The notes under the pieces: model-generated
What the model saw: only the letters and a program-made list of their open reading frames with translations
The model's database searches: none
Told to the model about the DNA's origin: nothing
Assembly (NCBI GenBank): GCA_036821905.1
Contig: DAISIR010000009.1
Span: 51,383-115,382, forward strand
DNA length: 64,000 nt
Source: Brooklawnia sp937867175
GTDB taxonomy: Bacteria > Actinomycetota > Actinomycetes > Propionibacteriales > Propionibacteriaceae
Reading direction: 5' to 3'
Shown here: piece by piece, positions 27,460 through 36,336 of the stretch
Numbering within the stretch: the first letter of the stretch is position 1
How the letters are laid out: every line of letters starts with the position of its first letter
Position numbers and translations under genes: made by a program

Positions 27460-29293
27460 GTTGGGCCTCCTCAACCTGTGCGAGCAGGTGTTCGGTCAGT
27501 TCGGTGACCGACAGCGGCCTGCCGCGCACCCGGGACCAGGGCTGCGCATCCACCAGGTACTTGGCGCGCAGCACGGTGCTGAACTGACCGAGGTTGACTT
27601 CGGGGACGATGATCCGGCGCCCACGGCGCAGCAGGACGCCTAGATTGGCGGGCAGCGGGTTCAGGTGTCGTACCTGCAGCTGCGCGATGGGCAGTCCCAT
27701 TTGGCGTACCCGCCGCACGGCGGCGGTGATGGCACCCCAACTGGATCCCCAGCCGACGACCACCACACGGGCCGCGTCGCTGGGGTCGTCCCAGATCGCG
27801 TCCGGCACCGGGATCCGGGCGATGTGTTCGGCCCGCAGCCGCACCATCTTGTCGTGGTTCTCGGGGTCGTAGCTGATGTTGCCGACCCCGTCCTGCTTCT
27901 CCAGCCCGCCCAGCCGGTGCTCCAGTCCCAGCGTCCCGGGGATTGCCCAGGGTCGGTTCAGAGTGAGCGGATCACGCCGGTAGGGCTCGAACACTTCGCC
28001 GTCGTCGGGGGTCTTCGCGAAACCGGGGTCGATGGGCTGTAGATCGGTGATCTGCGGGATGAGCCAGGGTTCGGAGCCATTGGCCAGGTAGGCATCGCTG
28101 AGCAGCACCACCGGGGTTCGGCGGGTGATCGCAATCCGGCTGGCCTCGATCGCGGCGTCGAAGCAGTCGGCCGGTGACTGGGCTGCGATCACCGGCACCG
28201 GTGATTCACCGTTGCGTCCCCACAACGCCTGTAAGAGGTCGCCCTGTTCTGTTTTGGTGGGCATGCCGGTGGACGGCCCGGCCCGCTGCACGTCGATGAT
28301 CACCAGTGGCAGCTCGGTCATCACCGCGAGATTGATCATCTCTTGCTTCAACGCAAAACCCGGTCCGGAGGTCGTACAGACACCGAGAGAGCCGCCGAAG
28401 GACGCGCCCAGCGCCGCACCGACAGCGGCGATCTCGTCCTCGGCTTGGAATGTGTGCACGCCGAACGATTTGCGCTTGGCCAGTTCGTGCAAGAGGTCGG
28501 ACGCGGGGGTGATCGGGTAGGCGCCGAGGAACAGTGGCAGCCCGGAAAGGTGGGATGCGCCGATCAGGCCCAACGCCAAGGCCTGGTTCCCAGAGACCTG
28601 CCGGTAGCGGCCGGGGGGCTGCCCGGCGGGTGCGACCTCGTAGCGCACCACGAAGGTCTCGGTGTTCTCGCCGTAATTCCAGCCGCCCTGCAGGGCAGCC
28701 AGGTTGGCGTCCCGGACGGTGGGGTCGTCGGCGAACCGCTGCTGGAGCCACTGCTGGGTCGGCCTCAGGTCGCGGCTGTAGAGCCAGCTGACCAGTCCGA
28801 GCGCCAACATGTTGCGGGTCCGGGAGACACTCTTGCGGCCCAGCCCGAACTCCTTTACGGCGTCGCTGGTGATGCTGGTGAGATCGAGGTCCACCAGCTG
28901 CCACTGGTCGAGCGAACCGTCGGTCAGCGGATTGCTGGTGTATCCGGCGTGGGCCAAGTTGCGCCGGGTGTACTCGGCGGTGTCGGTGATCAGCACGCCA
29001 CCGAGGCGCAATGACGGCAGGTGCACCTTGAGCGCAGCCGGGTTCATCGCCACGAGAACATCCAGGTCGTCGCCTGGGGTGACGATGTCGATGTCGGCGA
29101 AGTGCACCTGGAAGCTGGAGACGCCGTTGAGGCTGCCTTGCGGAGCACGGATCTCGGCCGGGTAGTCGGGAAGGGTCACGATGTCGTTGCCTTGGCGGGC
29201 TGCGTCGGTGCCAAAACGGCCCCCTGTGAGCTGCATCCCGTCGCCGGAGTCTCCTGCGAAGCGCACGACGACCCGGCTGACCTGCTCGGACAC
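27449..29293 (-). CDS. korA: 2-oxoacid:ferredoxin oxidoreductase, fused gamma-alpha subunit
   Basis: 614 residues. The N-terminal gamma domain (VVVRFAGDSGDGMQLTGGRF, about 1-180) is fused to the pyrimidine-binding alpha domain (from about 205: GNQALALGLIGASHL, LGAYPITPASDLLHEL, TSGPGFALKQEMINLAV), then a C-terminal transketolase-like region. This is the usual KorA layout in actinobacteria. The GTG at 29293 has AGGAGG 6 bases upstream; the open frame beyond it is untranslated leader. A minus-strand TACATT at 29342-29347 is a possible -10. Divergent from the mptB-like gene. Substrate specificity (2-oxoglutarate versus pyruvate) is inferred from domain layout only. Confidence 0.9.
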   Translation of the reverse strand: MSEQVSRVVVRFAGDSGDGMQLTGGRFGTDAARQGNDIVTLPDYPAEIRAPQGSLNGVSSFQVHFADIDIVTPGDDLDVLVAMNPAALKVHLPSLRLGGVLITDTAEYTRRNLAHAGYTSNPLTDGSLDQWQLVDLDLTSITSDAVKEFGLGRKSVSRTRNMLALGLVSWLYSRDLRPTQQWLQQRFADDPTVRDANLAALQGGWNYGENTETFVVRYEVAPAGQPPGRYRQVSGNQALALGLIGASHLSGLPLFLGAYPITPASDLLHELAKRKSFGVHTFQAEDEIAAVGAALGASFGGSLGVCTTSGPGFALKQEMINLAVMTELPLVIIDVQRAGPSTGMPTKTEQGDLLQALWGRNGESPVPVIAAQSPADCFDAAIEASRIAITRRTPVVLLSDAYLANGSEPWLIPQITDLQPIDPGFAKTPDDGEVFEPYRRDPLTLNRPWAIPGTLGLEHRLGGLEKQDGVGNISYDPENHDKMVRLRAEHIARIPVPDAIWDDPSDAARVVVVGWGSSWGAITAAVRRVRQMGLPIAQLQVRHLNPLPANLGVLLRRGRRIIVPEVNLGQFSTVLRAKYLVDAQPWSRVRGRPLSVTELTEHLLAQVEEAQRDE

Positions 29294-29390
29294 CCGTAAC
29301 CTCCTGCCCGTCGCATCCGGCGCCCGCCGAATGCTGCGTCCAATGTAGTTGGGGCTCCCAACGGATGCAGACCCCAATCAGCCGAGGGCG

Positions 29391-29396
29391 TAAGCT
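29391..29396 (+). promoter_or_regulatory. -10 element of the mptB-like gene (leaderless)
   Basis: TAAGCT, 5 bases before the GTG at 29402; no ribosome-binding site. Confidence 0.5.
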
Positions 29397-29401
29397 GGGG
29401 C

Positions 29402-30946
29402 GTGTTTCCCGTGCTGGCGGACAAGCTGGGCAGTGTGGCGGAGGCTTGGCGAGTCAAGAACGTCCGTCTTGGCTTTGTCGGCACCACGCTCATCGCTCTC
29501 GGGGCGTTGTCCCCGGCCTACCTGCCCCGGAACTCGCCTTGGTGGCAGATGCTCACCGACGCGCAGATCAGTGGCTGGCCGGCCAGGCTGGTGGGCACGA
29601 CCCTCACCATGGCAGGGCTCTTCCTGCTGCTGGACGCCTGGTTCCGGTTGCGACCGCGTCCCAACGCCGGCGCCGACGATGAGTACGCCTACCATCACGT
29701 ACGGCACTGGGCGATCCTGCTGATCTGGGGCGCGCCCTTCCTGTTCGCCCCGCCCATCTTCAGCCATGACGCCTACAGCTACGCGGCCCAGGGTTGGCTG
29801 GTTCACAACGGTATCAACCCCTATGACGCCGGCCCGGGTGTGCTGCCCGGGTCGTTCGCCGACCAGGTCTCCTGGGTCTGGCGTGACACGCCGGCACCCT
29901 ACGGGCCGCTGAGCCTGCAACTCCAACACCTGGTCGTTGACCTGACCGGCTTCCGTCCTTATGCCTCGTCGGTGGCGATGCGGACCCTCTCGGTGATCGG
30001 GGTGGGACTCATCGGTCTGCTGATTCCACGGATCGCTCGGCGCAACGGCGCCGACCCGGCGCTGGCCGCCTGGTTCGCCACCCTGAACCCGATCCTGGTC
30101 ATCGACTTCGTCGGCGGCGCCCACAACGACTCGCTGATGATGGGACTGGTGGTGGCCGCGCTGTGGGTGACCGGTCTACCGACCGGTCAGCGCATCCGAT
30201 TGGGACGCCTCGAGTTCAATCCGCACCGCCGCGGCAGTTCGTGGTGGTTGCTGGGCGCGGTGGTGATCGGGGTGGCCGCTGCGATCAAGCAGCCGGCCAT
30301 CATGGCCGCCTACGCACTGCCGCTCATGGTGCGGCCGTGGGCCGACTGGAGTCCGCGCGAAGTCGCCGTCACCGCCGGGCGCGCGCTGGTCAGCTTCGGT
30401 CTGGCGATCGGCACCTTCGCCCTTGTCACACTCGGCACCGGGCTCGGGTTCGGTTGGCTCAACGCCGTCGACGTGCCCGGCAAGGTGATCACGATCGCCC
30501 CCTTCACTGTCTTGGGACAGGCGTTACAGCTGGTGCTGAACCTGTTCGAGCTCGACCCCACCGGATGGGCTGCGATCCGCGCGGCTCGCGTCTTCGGTGT
30601 CGTGGTGGCCGGCGTTCTCATCGCGTGGATGGCGGTGACGATCGCGCGGACCCGTCCGCTGCAGTTCCTCGCCTACTCCTACCTGGTCGCCGCGCTGGCG
30701 TTGCCGGCGGTGCGCAGCTGGTACCTGCTTTGGGGAGGTCTGCTGTTGCCCTTGTCACCCACCCCGCGCAAGGCCTTCAGCATCGCTATCTGGACGACCG
30801 TGGTGCTGCTCTGTTACAACGGCATCAACATGGCCTGGCGAAACGACTCGATGGCGTTGGGGTTCGCGGCTGCCGGTGGCATCTGGTGGTTGGCGCGCAC
30901 CCACCAGTCGCCGGCCCTGGCAGACAACAAGGAGGAGCGGGGATGA
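29402..30946 (+). CDS. mptB: polyprenol-phosphomannose-dependent alpha-1,6-mannosyltransferase (MptB-like)
   Basis: 514 residues with about 12 membrane helices, a GT-C-type glycosyltransferase. The first extracytoplasmic loop carries FSHDAYSYAAQGWLVHNGINPYD, whose acidic residue is the catalytic signature; WFATLNPILVIDFVGGAHND follows in the middle. Family members extend mannan cores of lipomannan-like glycolipids using polyprenyl-phosphate-mannose. The acceptor in this organism is not known. The GTG start lies 5 bases after TAAGCT, without a ribosome-binding site. It is coupled to the next gene by an ATGA overlap. Confidence 0.8.
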   Translation: MFPVLADKLGSVAEAWRVKNVRLGFVGTTLIALGALSPAYLPRNSPWWQMLTDAQISGWPARLVGTTLTMAGLFLLLDAWFRLRPRPNAGADDEYAYHHVRHWAILLIWGAPFLFAPPIFSHDAYSYAAQGWLVHNGINPYDAGPGVLPGSFADQVSWVWRDTPAPYGPLSLQLQHLVVDLTGFRPYASSVAMRTLSVIGVGLIGLLIPRIARRNGADPALAAWFATLNPILVIDFVGGAHNDSLMMGLVVAALWVTGLPTGQRIRLGRLEFNPHRRGSSWWLLGAVVIGVAAAIKQPAIMAAYALPLMVRPWADWSPREVAVTAGRALVSFGLAIGTFALVTLGTGLGFGWLNAVDVPGKVITIAPFTVLGQALQLVLNLFELDPTGWAAIRAARVFGVVVAGVLIAWMAVTIARTRPLQFLAYSYLVAALALPAVRSWYLLWGGLLLPLSPTPRKAFSIAIWTTVVLLCYNGINMAWRNDSMALGFAAAGGIWWLARTHQSPALADNKEERG

Positions 30947-31881
30947 GTGAGCTGTTGATCGGGTTGGAGTCAGGGGTCGGGACGCTGACGTTGAATCGGC
31001 CACGGCGGATCAACGCGCTCACGCGGGCCATGGTCGATCAGATGGCCGAGCAACTGCGTGTCTGGGCGGACGACGAGAACGTCACCCGGGTGGAGCTGGT
31101 GGGGGCGGGGGAGCGCGGGTTCTGCGCCGGCGCCGATATCCGGGTGCTGCATGATGCCGTGCTCGCCGGACGCGTCGATGAAGCGCTCGGTTTCCTCCTC
31201 GCAGAGTATGATCTCGACCAGCTCATCGCCGAGTACACCAAGCCGGTGACGGCTCACCTGGTCGGGATCTCGATGGGCGGCGGGCTGGGTATCGGCATGC
31301 ACAAGACCCGCCGCGTCGGTGAGCCAGGCACCCGACTGGCGATGCCCGAGGTTGCGATCGGACTGTGGCCCGACGTCGGGGTTTGCTTCGAGCTTGCCCG
31401 GACGCCGGGCCGCGTGGGTGAGCACCTGGCAATGACCGGCGACATCATCGACGGCGCGTCCGGCTACTGGGCGGGATTGTTGGACGAGTGCCCGGGTGCC
31501 GACGCCGGGGCGTCCTGGCTCGCCGGGGCGTCCGGCTGGATCGACGAGTGCTATGCGGCCGACGACGCGGTCACCATCGTGCAGGCTCTGGCCGATCACC
31601 CCGCCCCGGACGCCCGGGCCAGCGCCGAAACCATCCGGACCCGTAGCCCGCTGTCGGTGGCGCTCGCGCTGCGCGCCGTCCGCCGCGCACGGGAGTTGCC
31701 CGATGTGGCAGCTGTGCTCGACCAGGACCGCGCGCTCGCGCGCACCACGATGGCCGACCCTGCCGACTTCGTCGAGGGTGTGCGGGCCAAGATGGTCGAT
31801 CGTGACGATCGGCCACGCTGGCGGCACGCCCGGCTCGCCGACGTCGACGAGGCGGAGGTGGCGGCCCGTTTCGTCGGCTGA
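30943..31881 (+). CDS. enoyl-CoA hydratase/isomerase family protein, 3-hydroxyisobutyryl-CoA hydrolase-like
   Basis: 312 residues of the crotonase fold. LNRPRRINALT and RGFCAGADIRVLH form the oxyanion-hole region, and PVTAHLVGISMGGGLGIGMH follows. AMPEVAIGLWPDVGVCFEL and the C-terminal ADFVEGVRAKMVDRDDRPRW are typical of the 3-hydroxyisobutyryl-CoA hydrolase branch (valine degradation). At 312 residues it is slightly shorter than most hydrolases of this branch, so a related thioesterase or hydratase role remains possible. The ATG overlaps the preceding stop and has GGAGGAG upstream. Confidence 0.8.
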   Translation: MSELLIGLESGVGTLTLNRPRRINALTRAMVDQMAEQLRVWADDENVTRVELVGAGERGFCAGADIRVLHDAVLAGRVDEALGFLLAEYDLDQLIAEYTKPVTAHLVGISMGGGLGIGMHKTRRVGEPGTRLAMPEVAIGLWPDVGVCFELARTPGRVGEHLAMTGDIIDGASGYWAGLLDECPGADAGASWLAGASGWIDECYAADDAVTIVQALADHPAPDARASAETIRTRSPLSVALALRAVRRARELPDVAAVLDQDRALARTTMADPADFVEGVRAKMVDRDDRPRWRHARLADVDEAEVAARFVG

Positions 31882-31892
31882 AGCGTTTCGCT

Positions 31893-32798
31893 TCAGGGCT
31901 GGTAGTCGACCACCACCGGGGCGTGGTCGCTGATCCTGGTGTCGTAGGACGCGTCCTTGTCGGTGCCCCCGACGACGGCGCTGCGGGCCAGCTGCGGTGT
32001 GGCCAACTGGTAGTCGATCCGCCAGCCGGCGTCCGAGTCGAACGCCTTGCCGCGCCAACTCCACCACGAGTACGGCCCATCCACATCGGGGTGCAAGCCA
32101 CGTATCACGTCAACCAGTGTGCGTGGCGAGACGATTGCGGCGAACCATTCCCGCTCGATCGGCAAGAAGCCCGCGTTGTTCTGGTTGGAGCGCCAGTTTC
32201 GCAGGTCGAGGGTCGTGTGCGCGATGTTGAAGTCGCCGGCGACCAGGTACTCCCGGCCGCGTCGAGCTGCCGCGCGTCGGTTAGCTGCCAGTTGCCGCGC
32301 GAATCCCGTCAGGAACGCCATCTTGCGTTCGTAGCGGGCCAACGCCAGCGACGCCGTCGCCTTGTCGCGGGGTGCCCGCGGTGAATCGCCCTTGGGCACG
32401 TAGACACTGGCCACCGTGACCGGCGCGTCCGCGAGGTCGACCTCCAGATAGCGTCCCTCGCCCGCGAAGTGGCGCAACTCGCGTGCCAGCCGGAAGTCGA
32501 CCGCGGGCTCGACCAAGCCCACCTCGCGGCCGGGCGACCAACCGAAGACGGTCGCAGCCCAACCGCGGACGGCGACCGGCGGCCGGCGGGTGAGCACCGC
32601 GACTCCGTTGCGTCCGGCCAAGGTGCCGGGATCATAGGTGACGTAGTACGGGCCGAATGCCTCGGCGGGCAGCGACTCGACCGGGCAGCGAACCTCCTGA
32701 AGTGCGATCACATCGGGGTGGCGTGCCTCCAGCCAGCTGCTGAACCCGCGACGCTGCGCGGCCCTGATGCCGTTGACGTTGTGGGTGGCGATCCGCAT
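31893..32798 (-). CDS. xth: exodeoxyribonuclease III (AP endonuclease)
   Basis: 301 residues of the ExoIII/endonuclease-exonuclease-phosphatase family, acting in base-excision repair. Signatures: THNVNGIRAA at 5-14, LQEVRCP (metal-binding glutamate), VYVPKGDS, GDFNIAHT, and the C-terminal WRIDYQLAT and ISDHAPVVVDY (catalytic Asp-His). ATG 32798 lies 7 bases after TAGGTT, with no ribosome-binding site. The much longer open frame upstream is non-coding shadow of the neighbouring gene. Confidence 0.92.
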   Translation of the reverse strand: MRIATHNVNGIRAAQRRGFSSWLEARHPDVIALQEVRCPVESLPAEAFGPYYVTYDPGTLAGRNGVAVLTRRPPVAVRGWAATVFGWSPGREVGLVEPAVDFRLARELRHFAGEGRYLEVDLADAPVTVASVYVPKGDSPRAPRDKATASLALARYERKMAFLTGFARQLAANRRAAARRGREYLVAGDFNIAHTTLDLRNWRSNQNNAGFLPIEREWFAAIVSPRTLVDVIRGLHPDVDGPYSWWSWRGKAFDSDAGWRIDYQLATPQLARSAVVGGTDKDASYDTRISDHAPVVVDYQP

Positions 32799-32805
32799 GG
32801 TCGCC

Positions 32806-32811
32806 AACCTA
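32806..32811 (-). promoter_or_regulatory. -10 element of xth (leaderless)
   Basis: Minus-strand TAGGTT, 7 bases before the ATG at 32798. Confidence 0.5.
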
Positions 32812-32858
32812 CCTGCGCGGCCACTCGCCTGGCAGGCGGGTGGTGGCCGACGGCGGCA

Positions 32859-32864
32859 TAGGCT
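32859..32864 (+). promoter_or_regulatory. -10 element of the membrane-protein gene (leaderless)
   Basis: TAGGCT, 6 bases before the ATG at 32871. Confidence 0.5.
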
Positions 32865-32870
32865 GTGGTG

Positions 32871-33317
32871 ATGAGCCACGAGCGCCCGTCCAACTCGAAC
32901 CGCGGCCTGGCCTGTTTTCGCAGTCGTCCGGCCCTGCTGGCGCTGATCGGTTGGTGGTCGGCCGCCGTGCTGGCGGCCGTCGCCTGGTGGCTGCTGGATG
33001 CGTCCCTGACTTGGGATACCGGACGCCGGGCACAGCAGGCGGGTATCTGGCTGGTGGGCTTCGCTGCGCTCGGCTCGGTCGTCGGCTGGGGTGCCAGCAT
33101 CGGGTCGCTGGTTCGCGACAGGGGGCGCATCCGGGTTGGCGCGATCTGCCTGCTGGTGATCCCAGTGCTGGGTCTGGTGATGGGTTGGCTCGCGACCTCG
33201 TCGACGGTGATCAACCCCCAGGACCCGATCGTCCCGTTGTGGCTGGTGCTGTCGGGGCTGCTGTTGCTGGCGGCCACGCTGTTGATCCTGCTGCCCGAGC
33301 ACCTCGGCACCGGCTGA
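32871..33317 (+). CDS. hypothetical four-TM membrane protein
   Basis: 148 residues with four hydrophobic segments (about 22-43, 58-78, 88-106 and 121-141) and a short polar N-terminus. I see no motif that gives a function. The ATG at 32871 lies 6 bases after a TAGGCT -10 element, which makes it the likely leaderless start; GTG codons at 32865 and 32868 are in frame just before it. The divergent xth promoter lies within 70 bp. It abuts the HTH regulator tail-to-tail with no spacer. Confidence 0.6.
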   Translation: MSHERPSNSNRGLACFRSRPALLALIGWWSAAVLAAVAWWLLDASLTWDTGRRAQQAGIWLVGFAALGSVVGWGASIGSLVRDRGRIRVGAICLLVIPVLGLVMGWLATSSTVINPQDPIVPLWLVLSGLLLLAATLLILLPEHLGTG

Positions 33318-34004
33318 TCAGTCTCGGTCGGCCTGCTCGGTGATCAGCAGCAGGCATCCTGTTGGGGACGCCCAGGGCCGCAACTCCACGTCGACCTCGC
33401 CCAGACTGGGCCGGGCCAGCGCACGCAGCAGGCCGCGATGGATGCCGCAGACGATGGCGGGGTTCTTCCGGGCCGCTGCCAGCACCGGGCAGTTGCGCAT
33501 CTCGATGGCGCTGTCGGCGGTCTGTTGTGGGGAGAATCCCAACTCGTCCATCCAGCCGAGGAAGCTACCTGCAGGTCGGGCGTCGGCCAGTTGCTCCGCC
33601 AGGCGTCCTCCCCAGGCTTCGCCAGTACGTTCGGCGAACTGCACGGAGTCGGGCAGGCCCTGCACCGATTCCACCAGGGCGTTCACCAGTTCGAAGTAGT
33701 CGATGCCGCCTCCCGGTGCGGTGGCCCGGTAGTGCCGCGCCGGACGTCCGGGGCGCTCGGAACGGATTTCGGTGAACTCGGCCAGGCCCGCGTCCACCAA
33801 CGATGACAGGTGCTCCCGGACGGTGTTGCGGTGCAACTGCAGGGTGTCCGCCAGCTCTGGCACACCCCAGGCCTCATGCCGACTGCGCAGCCGGTCGAGC
33901 ACCCGAGCCCGGGCGGCGCTGATGCCCACGGCCGTCAGGCCGGTGTCCCGTGGGCCGCGCCACTCACCTTCGCTCGTCGGGCCGCGATGCTCACCCTCGG
34001 TCAT
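33318..34004 (-). CDS. winged-HTH regulator with C-terminal Cys/His cluster (SufR-like)
   Basis: 228 residues. The N-terminal winged helix (about 28-95: GVPELADTLQLHRNTVREHL, then a basic wing RPGRPARHYRA) binds DNA. The C-terminal half holds C172, C186, H189 and C217 (NCPVLAAARKNPAIVCGIHR ... GCLL). This spacing resembles SufR-type regulators that ligate an iron-sulfur cluster, and metal binding is an alternative. No suf genes are in the window, so the target is unknown. ATG 34004 lies 6 bases after TAGACT with no ribosome-binding site (leaderless). Confidence 0.7.
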   Translation of the reverse strand: MTEGEHRGPTSEGEWRGPRDTGLTAVGISAARARVLDRLRSRHEAWGVPELADTLQLHRNTVREHLSSLVDAGLAEFTEIRSERPGRPARHYRATAPGGGIDYFELVNALVESVQGLPDSVQFAERTGEAWGGRLAEQLADARPAGSFLGWMDELGFSPQQTADSAIEMRNCPVLAAARKNPAIVCGIHRGLLRALARPSLGEVDVELRPWASPTGCLLLITEQADRD

Positions 34005-34010
34005 GGCGGC

Positions 34011-34016
34011 AGTCTA
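34011..34016 (-). promoter_or_regulatory. -10 element of the SufR-like gene (leaderless)
   Basis: Minus-strand TAGACT, 6 bases before the ATG at 34004. Confidence 0.55.
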
Positions 34017-34094
34017 TCTTCGGCCGAGTCGCGACAGGAATTGGGTCGGTGTGGCCCATCGCGGCGGGCAGGGCGGATGTGTCAGGATCGGCAT

Positions 34095-34331
34095 ATGGAG
34101 ATCGGAAGCCATGAGATCCCGATCGTACCGGTCGGGGGAATGATCCGGCTTGGTCAGTTCCTGAAGTTCGCCGGCCTGGCGGAGTCCGGGGCACACGCGA
34201 CAGAGTTGATCACGTCGGGTGACGTGGAGGTCGACGGTGAGATCGAGACGCAACGCGGACGCCAACTGCACGGCGGTGAATTGGTGACGGTCACCACCGA
34301 GACCTTCGAGCAGACGGTGCGAGTGGGCTGA
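34095..34331 (+). CDS. S4-domain RNA-binding protein
   Basis: 78 residues made almost entirely of one S4 fold: MIRLGQFLKFAGLAESGAHA, then ITSGDVEVDGEIETQRG, the alpha-L motif that contacts structured RNA. It resembles the YaaA/YbcJ group of stand-alone S4 proteins. The ATG at 34095 has AGGA 7 bases upstream; CAGGAT 6 bases upstream could instead be a -10, as for neighbouring leaderless genes. One base separates its stop from the UbiB-like gene, so the two are co-transcribed. Confidence 0.75.
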   Translation: MEIGSHEIPIVPVGGMIRLGQFLKFAGLAESGAHATELITSGDVEVDGEIETQRGRQLHGGELVTVTTETFEQTVRVG

Positions 34332-34332
34332 G

Positions 34333-36297
34333 ATGAGTTTCCTGGACGCAGTCACCCAGGGTCTGGGTGGCCTGATTGTCGGCCTGGCGATGATGCTGTT
34401 GATCACCGGGCTGGTCGCACGCACCAGCCGCCGGGTGCTCGGCATCCAGGTCTCGATCACCAGGGCGCTGTTGGTGAGCTTGATCTTGTCGGTGGTGCTC
34501 GGCTCGCTGCCGACTCTGGCGTCGTTCCCGTTCGATCCGGAGAACCCGTCGGCAGCCGATCTGGCGACTATCTCGGTGATCGGGGTAGCCGTGCTGCTCG
34601 GCGTCTTCGTGATGGCACTGTTGGTGGTGATGGTGCTCGAGGTCATCGTCCCCACCGGGTCGATGCCGCCGCTGCGATCCCTGCTGACCGGATGGCGCGC
34701 CCGCTTGCGCCGCACGGGGCGGTACCTACGGATCATGGTGATCCTCGCCAAGTACGGCCTGACCGCGCAACTGCGTGTGCTCAAACCCGGGCAGACCACC
34801 GCGGTCTCGGTGCGACGAGCCATGGAGGAGATCGGGGTCACCTTCGTCAAGCTCGGTCAACTGCTGTCCACCCGCAGCGACCTGCTGCCCGCCGAGTTCA
34901 TCAACGAACTGTCCAAATTGACCATCGAAGCTGACCCCCAGGAGTACCGGCTCGTCCGCACGGTATTGGAGGACGAACTCGGCCCGAAGCTCGACCGGCT
35001 CCAGATCGACCCGGAGCCGGCAGCTGCCGCCTCGGTGGCGCAGGTGCACAACGCGGTCCTGGACGAGGAGCATCCGGTGGTGGTGAAGGTGCAACGTGCC
35101 GGGGCCTCCGAACAGGTGAAGATCGACCTGCAGATTCTGGAACGGCTTGCGCGCAGGGTGGCGAGCAATGCCCCGTGGGCGCGGCAGATCGGCGCCGTCG
35201 AGATTATCGACGGCTTCGCCCAGTCGGTCCGCGAGGAACTGGACTACCACACCGAGGTCGACAACATGGCCGCGCTGCGCGACGGGTTGCGGGCAGACGG
35301 GGTGCGCGTCCCAGACGTCTACGACGAGTTGTGCACCGAACGGGTCATCGTGATGGAGCGCTTCGACGCTATGCCGTTGGCGCGCGCCGGGACGCTGGTC
35401 GCGGAACTGTCTGTCGATGTCCGGCGCCGTGCCGCGGACGTGCTGCTGCGCGCGGTGCTCGGGCAGATCCTCGACCAAGGCGTCTTCCACGCCGACCTGC
35501 ATTCGGGCAATGTTGTGATCTGGCCCGACGGGCAGGTGGGCCTGCTCGACTTCGGTTCGGTCGGCCGGTTGGACGCGCCAGCTCGTCGCAACCTCGGCCT
35601 GCTGCTGTGGGCGGTGGATGCCGACGATCCGGGGCTGGCGACCGACGCTGTCCTCGGACTACTCGACCACGACGACCACCTCGACGAACGTGCCTTGGAG
35701 CGAACCATGGGGGTGCTGATCACCCGGGTGCGCGGCGGGGCAACCGGCGGCAGCCTCGCCTTCTTCCAGCAGGTACTGAAGGTCGTTCTGCAGCAAGGTA
35801 TGAGCGTGCCCAGCAACATCACCTTGGCTTTGCGCTCCCTCGGCTCACTTGAAGGGACGTTGAAGATCCTCTACCCCCAGCTCGACCTGATCGCCAATGC
35901 CCGGGATCTGTCCCGCAGTGTGGTGGGGGACATCTCCACCGATGGCGTCAAGCGACAACTGTCGAATCAGGCGGTCCGGACGTTGCCGTTGTTGACCCAG
36001 CTGCCCAGAAGACTGAACCGGATCACCGACGACCTGCAGAACGGTCGATTCACCACCCACATGCGGATTGTCTCGCATCCGGACGATCGGGATTTCCTGA
36101 CCGGTTTGGCCAACCAAGTCGTGGTGGCGGTGCTCGCCGGTTTCGCGGTCTTGGGTGCGATCCTGCTGCTGGTTACCAGTGGTGGCCCGATGCTCGACCG
36201 CTTCCGCGTCTACGACATTCTGGGCTACCTGCTTGGCTTCGCGGGCCTTGTCTTGGCGGTACGGTCGGTGGCGATGGTCTTCGGACGCCGTACCTGA
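34333..36297 (+). CDS. ABC1/UbiB-family atypical kinase, membrane-bound
   Basis: 654 residues. Three N-terminal membrane helices (about 10-27, 35-58 and 75-105) precede the UbiB core. The core has the family motif FVKLGQLLSTRSDLLP, a lysine-bearing VVVKVQRAG, EELDYHTEVDNM, and the catalytic/metal loop GVFHADLHSGNVV ... LLDFGSVG. Two more helices lie at the C-terminus. UbiB-like ATPases assist membrane quinone and isoprenoid handling, so a menaquinone-related role is plausible but unproven in actinobacteria. It directly follows the S4-domain gene. Confidence 0.85.
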   Translation: MSFLDAVTQGLGGLIVGLAMMLLITGLVARTSRRVLGIQVSITRALLVSLILSVVLGSLPTLASFPFDPENPSAADLATISVIGVAVLLGVFVMALLVVMVLEVIVPTGSMPPLRSLLTGWRARLRRTGRYLRIMVILAKYGLTAQLRVLKPGQTTAVSVRRAMEEIGVTFVKLGQLLSTRSDLLPAEFINELSKLTIEADPQEYRLVRTVLEDELGPKLDRLQIDPEPAAAASVAQVHNAVLDEEHPVVVKVQRAGASEQVKIDLQILERLARRVASNAPWARQIGAVEIIDGFAQSVREELDYHTEVDNMAALRDGLRADGVRVPDVYDELCTERVIVMERFDAMPLARAGTLVAELSVDVRRRAADVLLRAVLGQILDQGVFHADLHSGNVVIWPDGQVGLLDFGSVGRLDAPARRNLGLLLWAVDADDPGLATDAVLGLLDHDDHLDERALERTMGVLITRVRGGATGGSLAFFQQVLKVVLQQGMSVPSNITLALRSLGSLEGTLKILYPQLDLIANARDLSRSVVGDISTDGVKRQLSNQAVRTLPLLTQLPRRLNRITDDLQNGRFTTHMRIVSHPDDRDFLTGLANQVVVAVLAGFAVLGAILLLVTSGGPMLDRFRVYDILGYLLGFAGLVLAVRSVAMVFGRRT

Positions 36298-36336
36298 GCG
36301 CGGCCTGCCGGACCGATTGGCCTCTGGCTATAGGTT

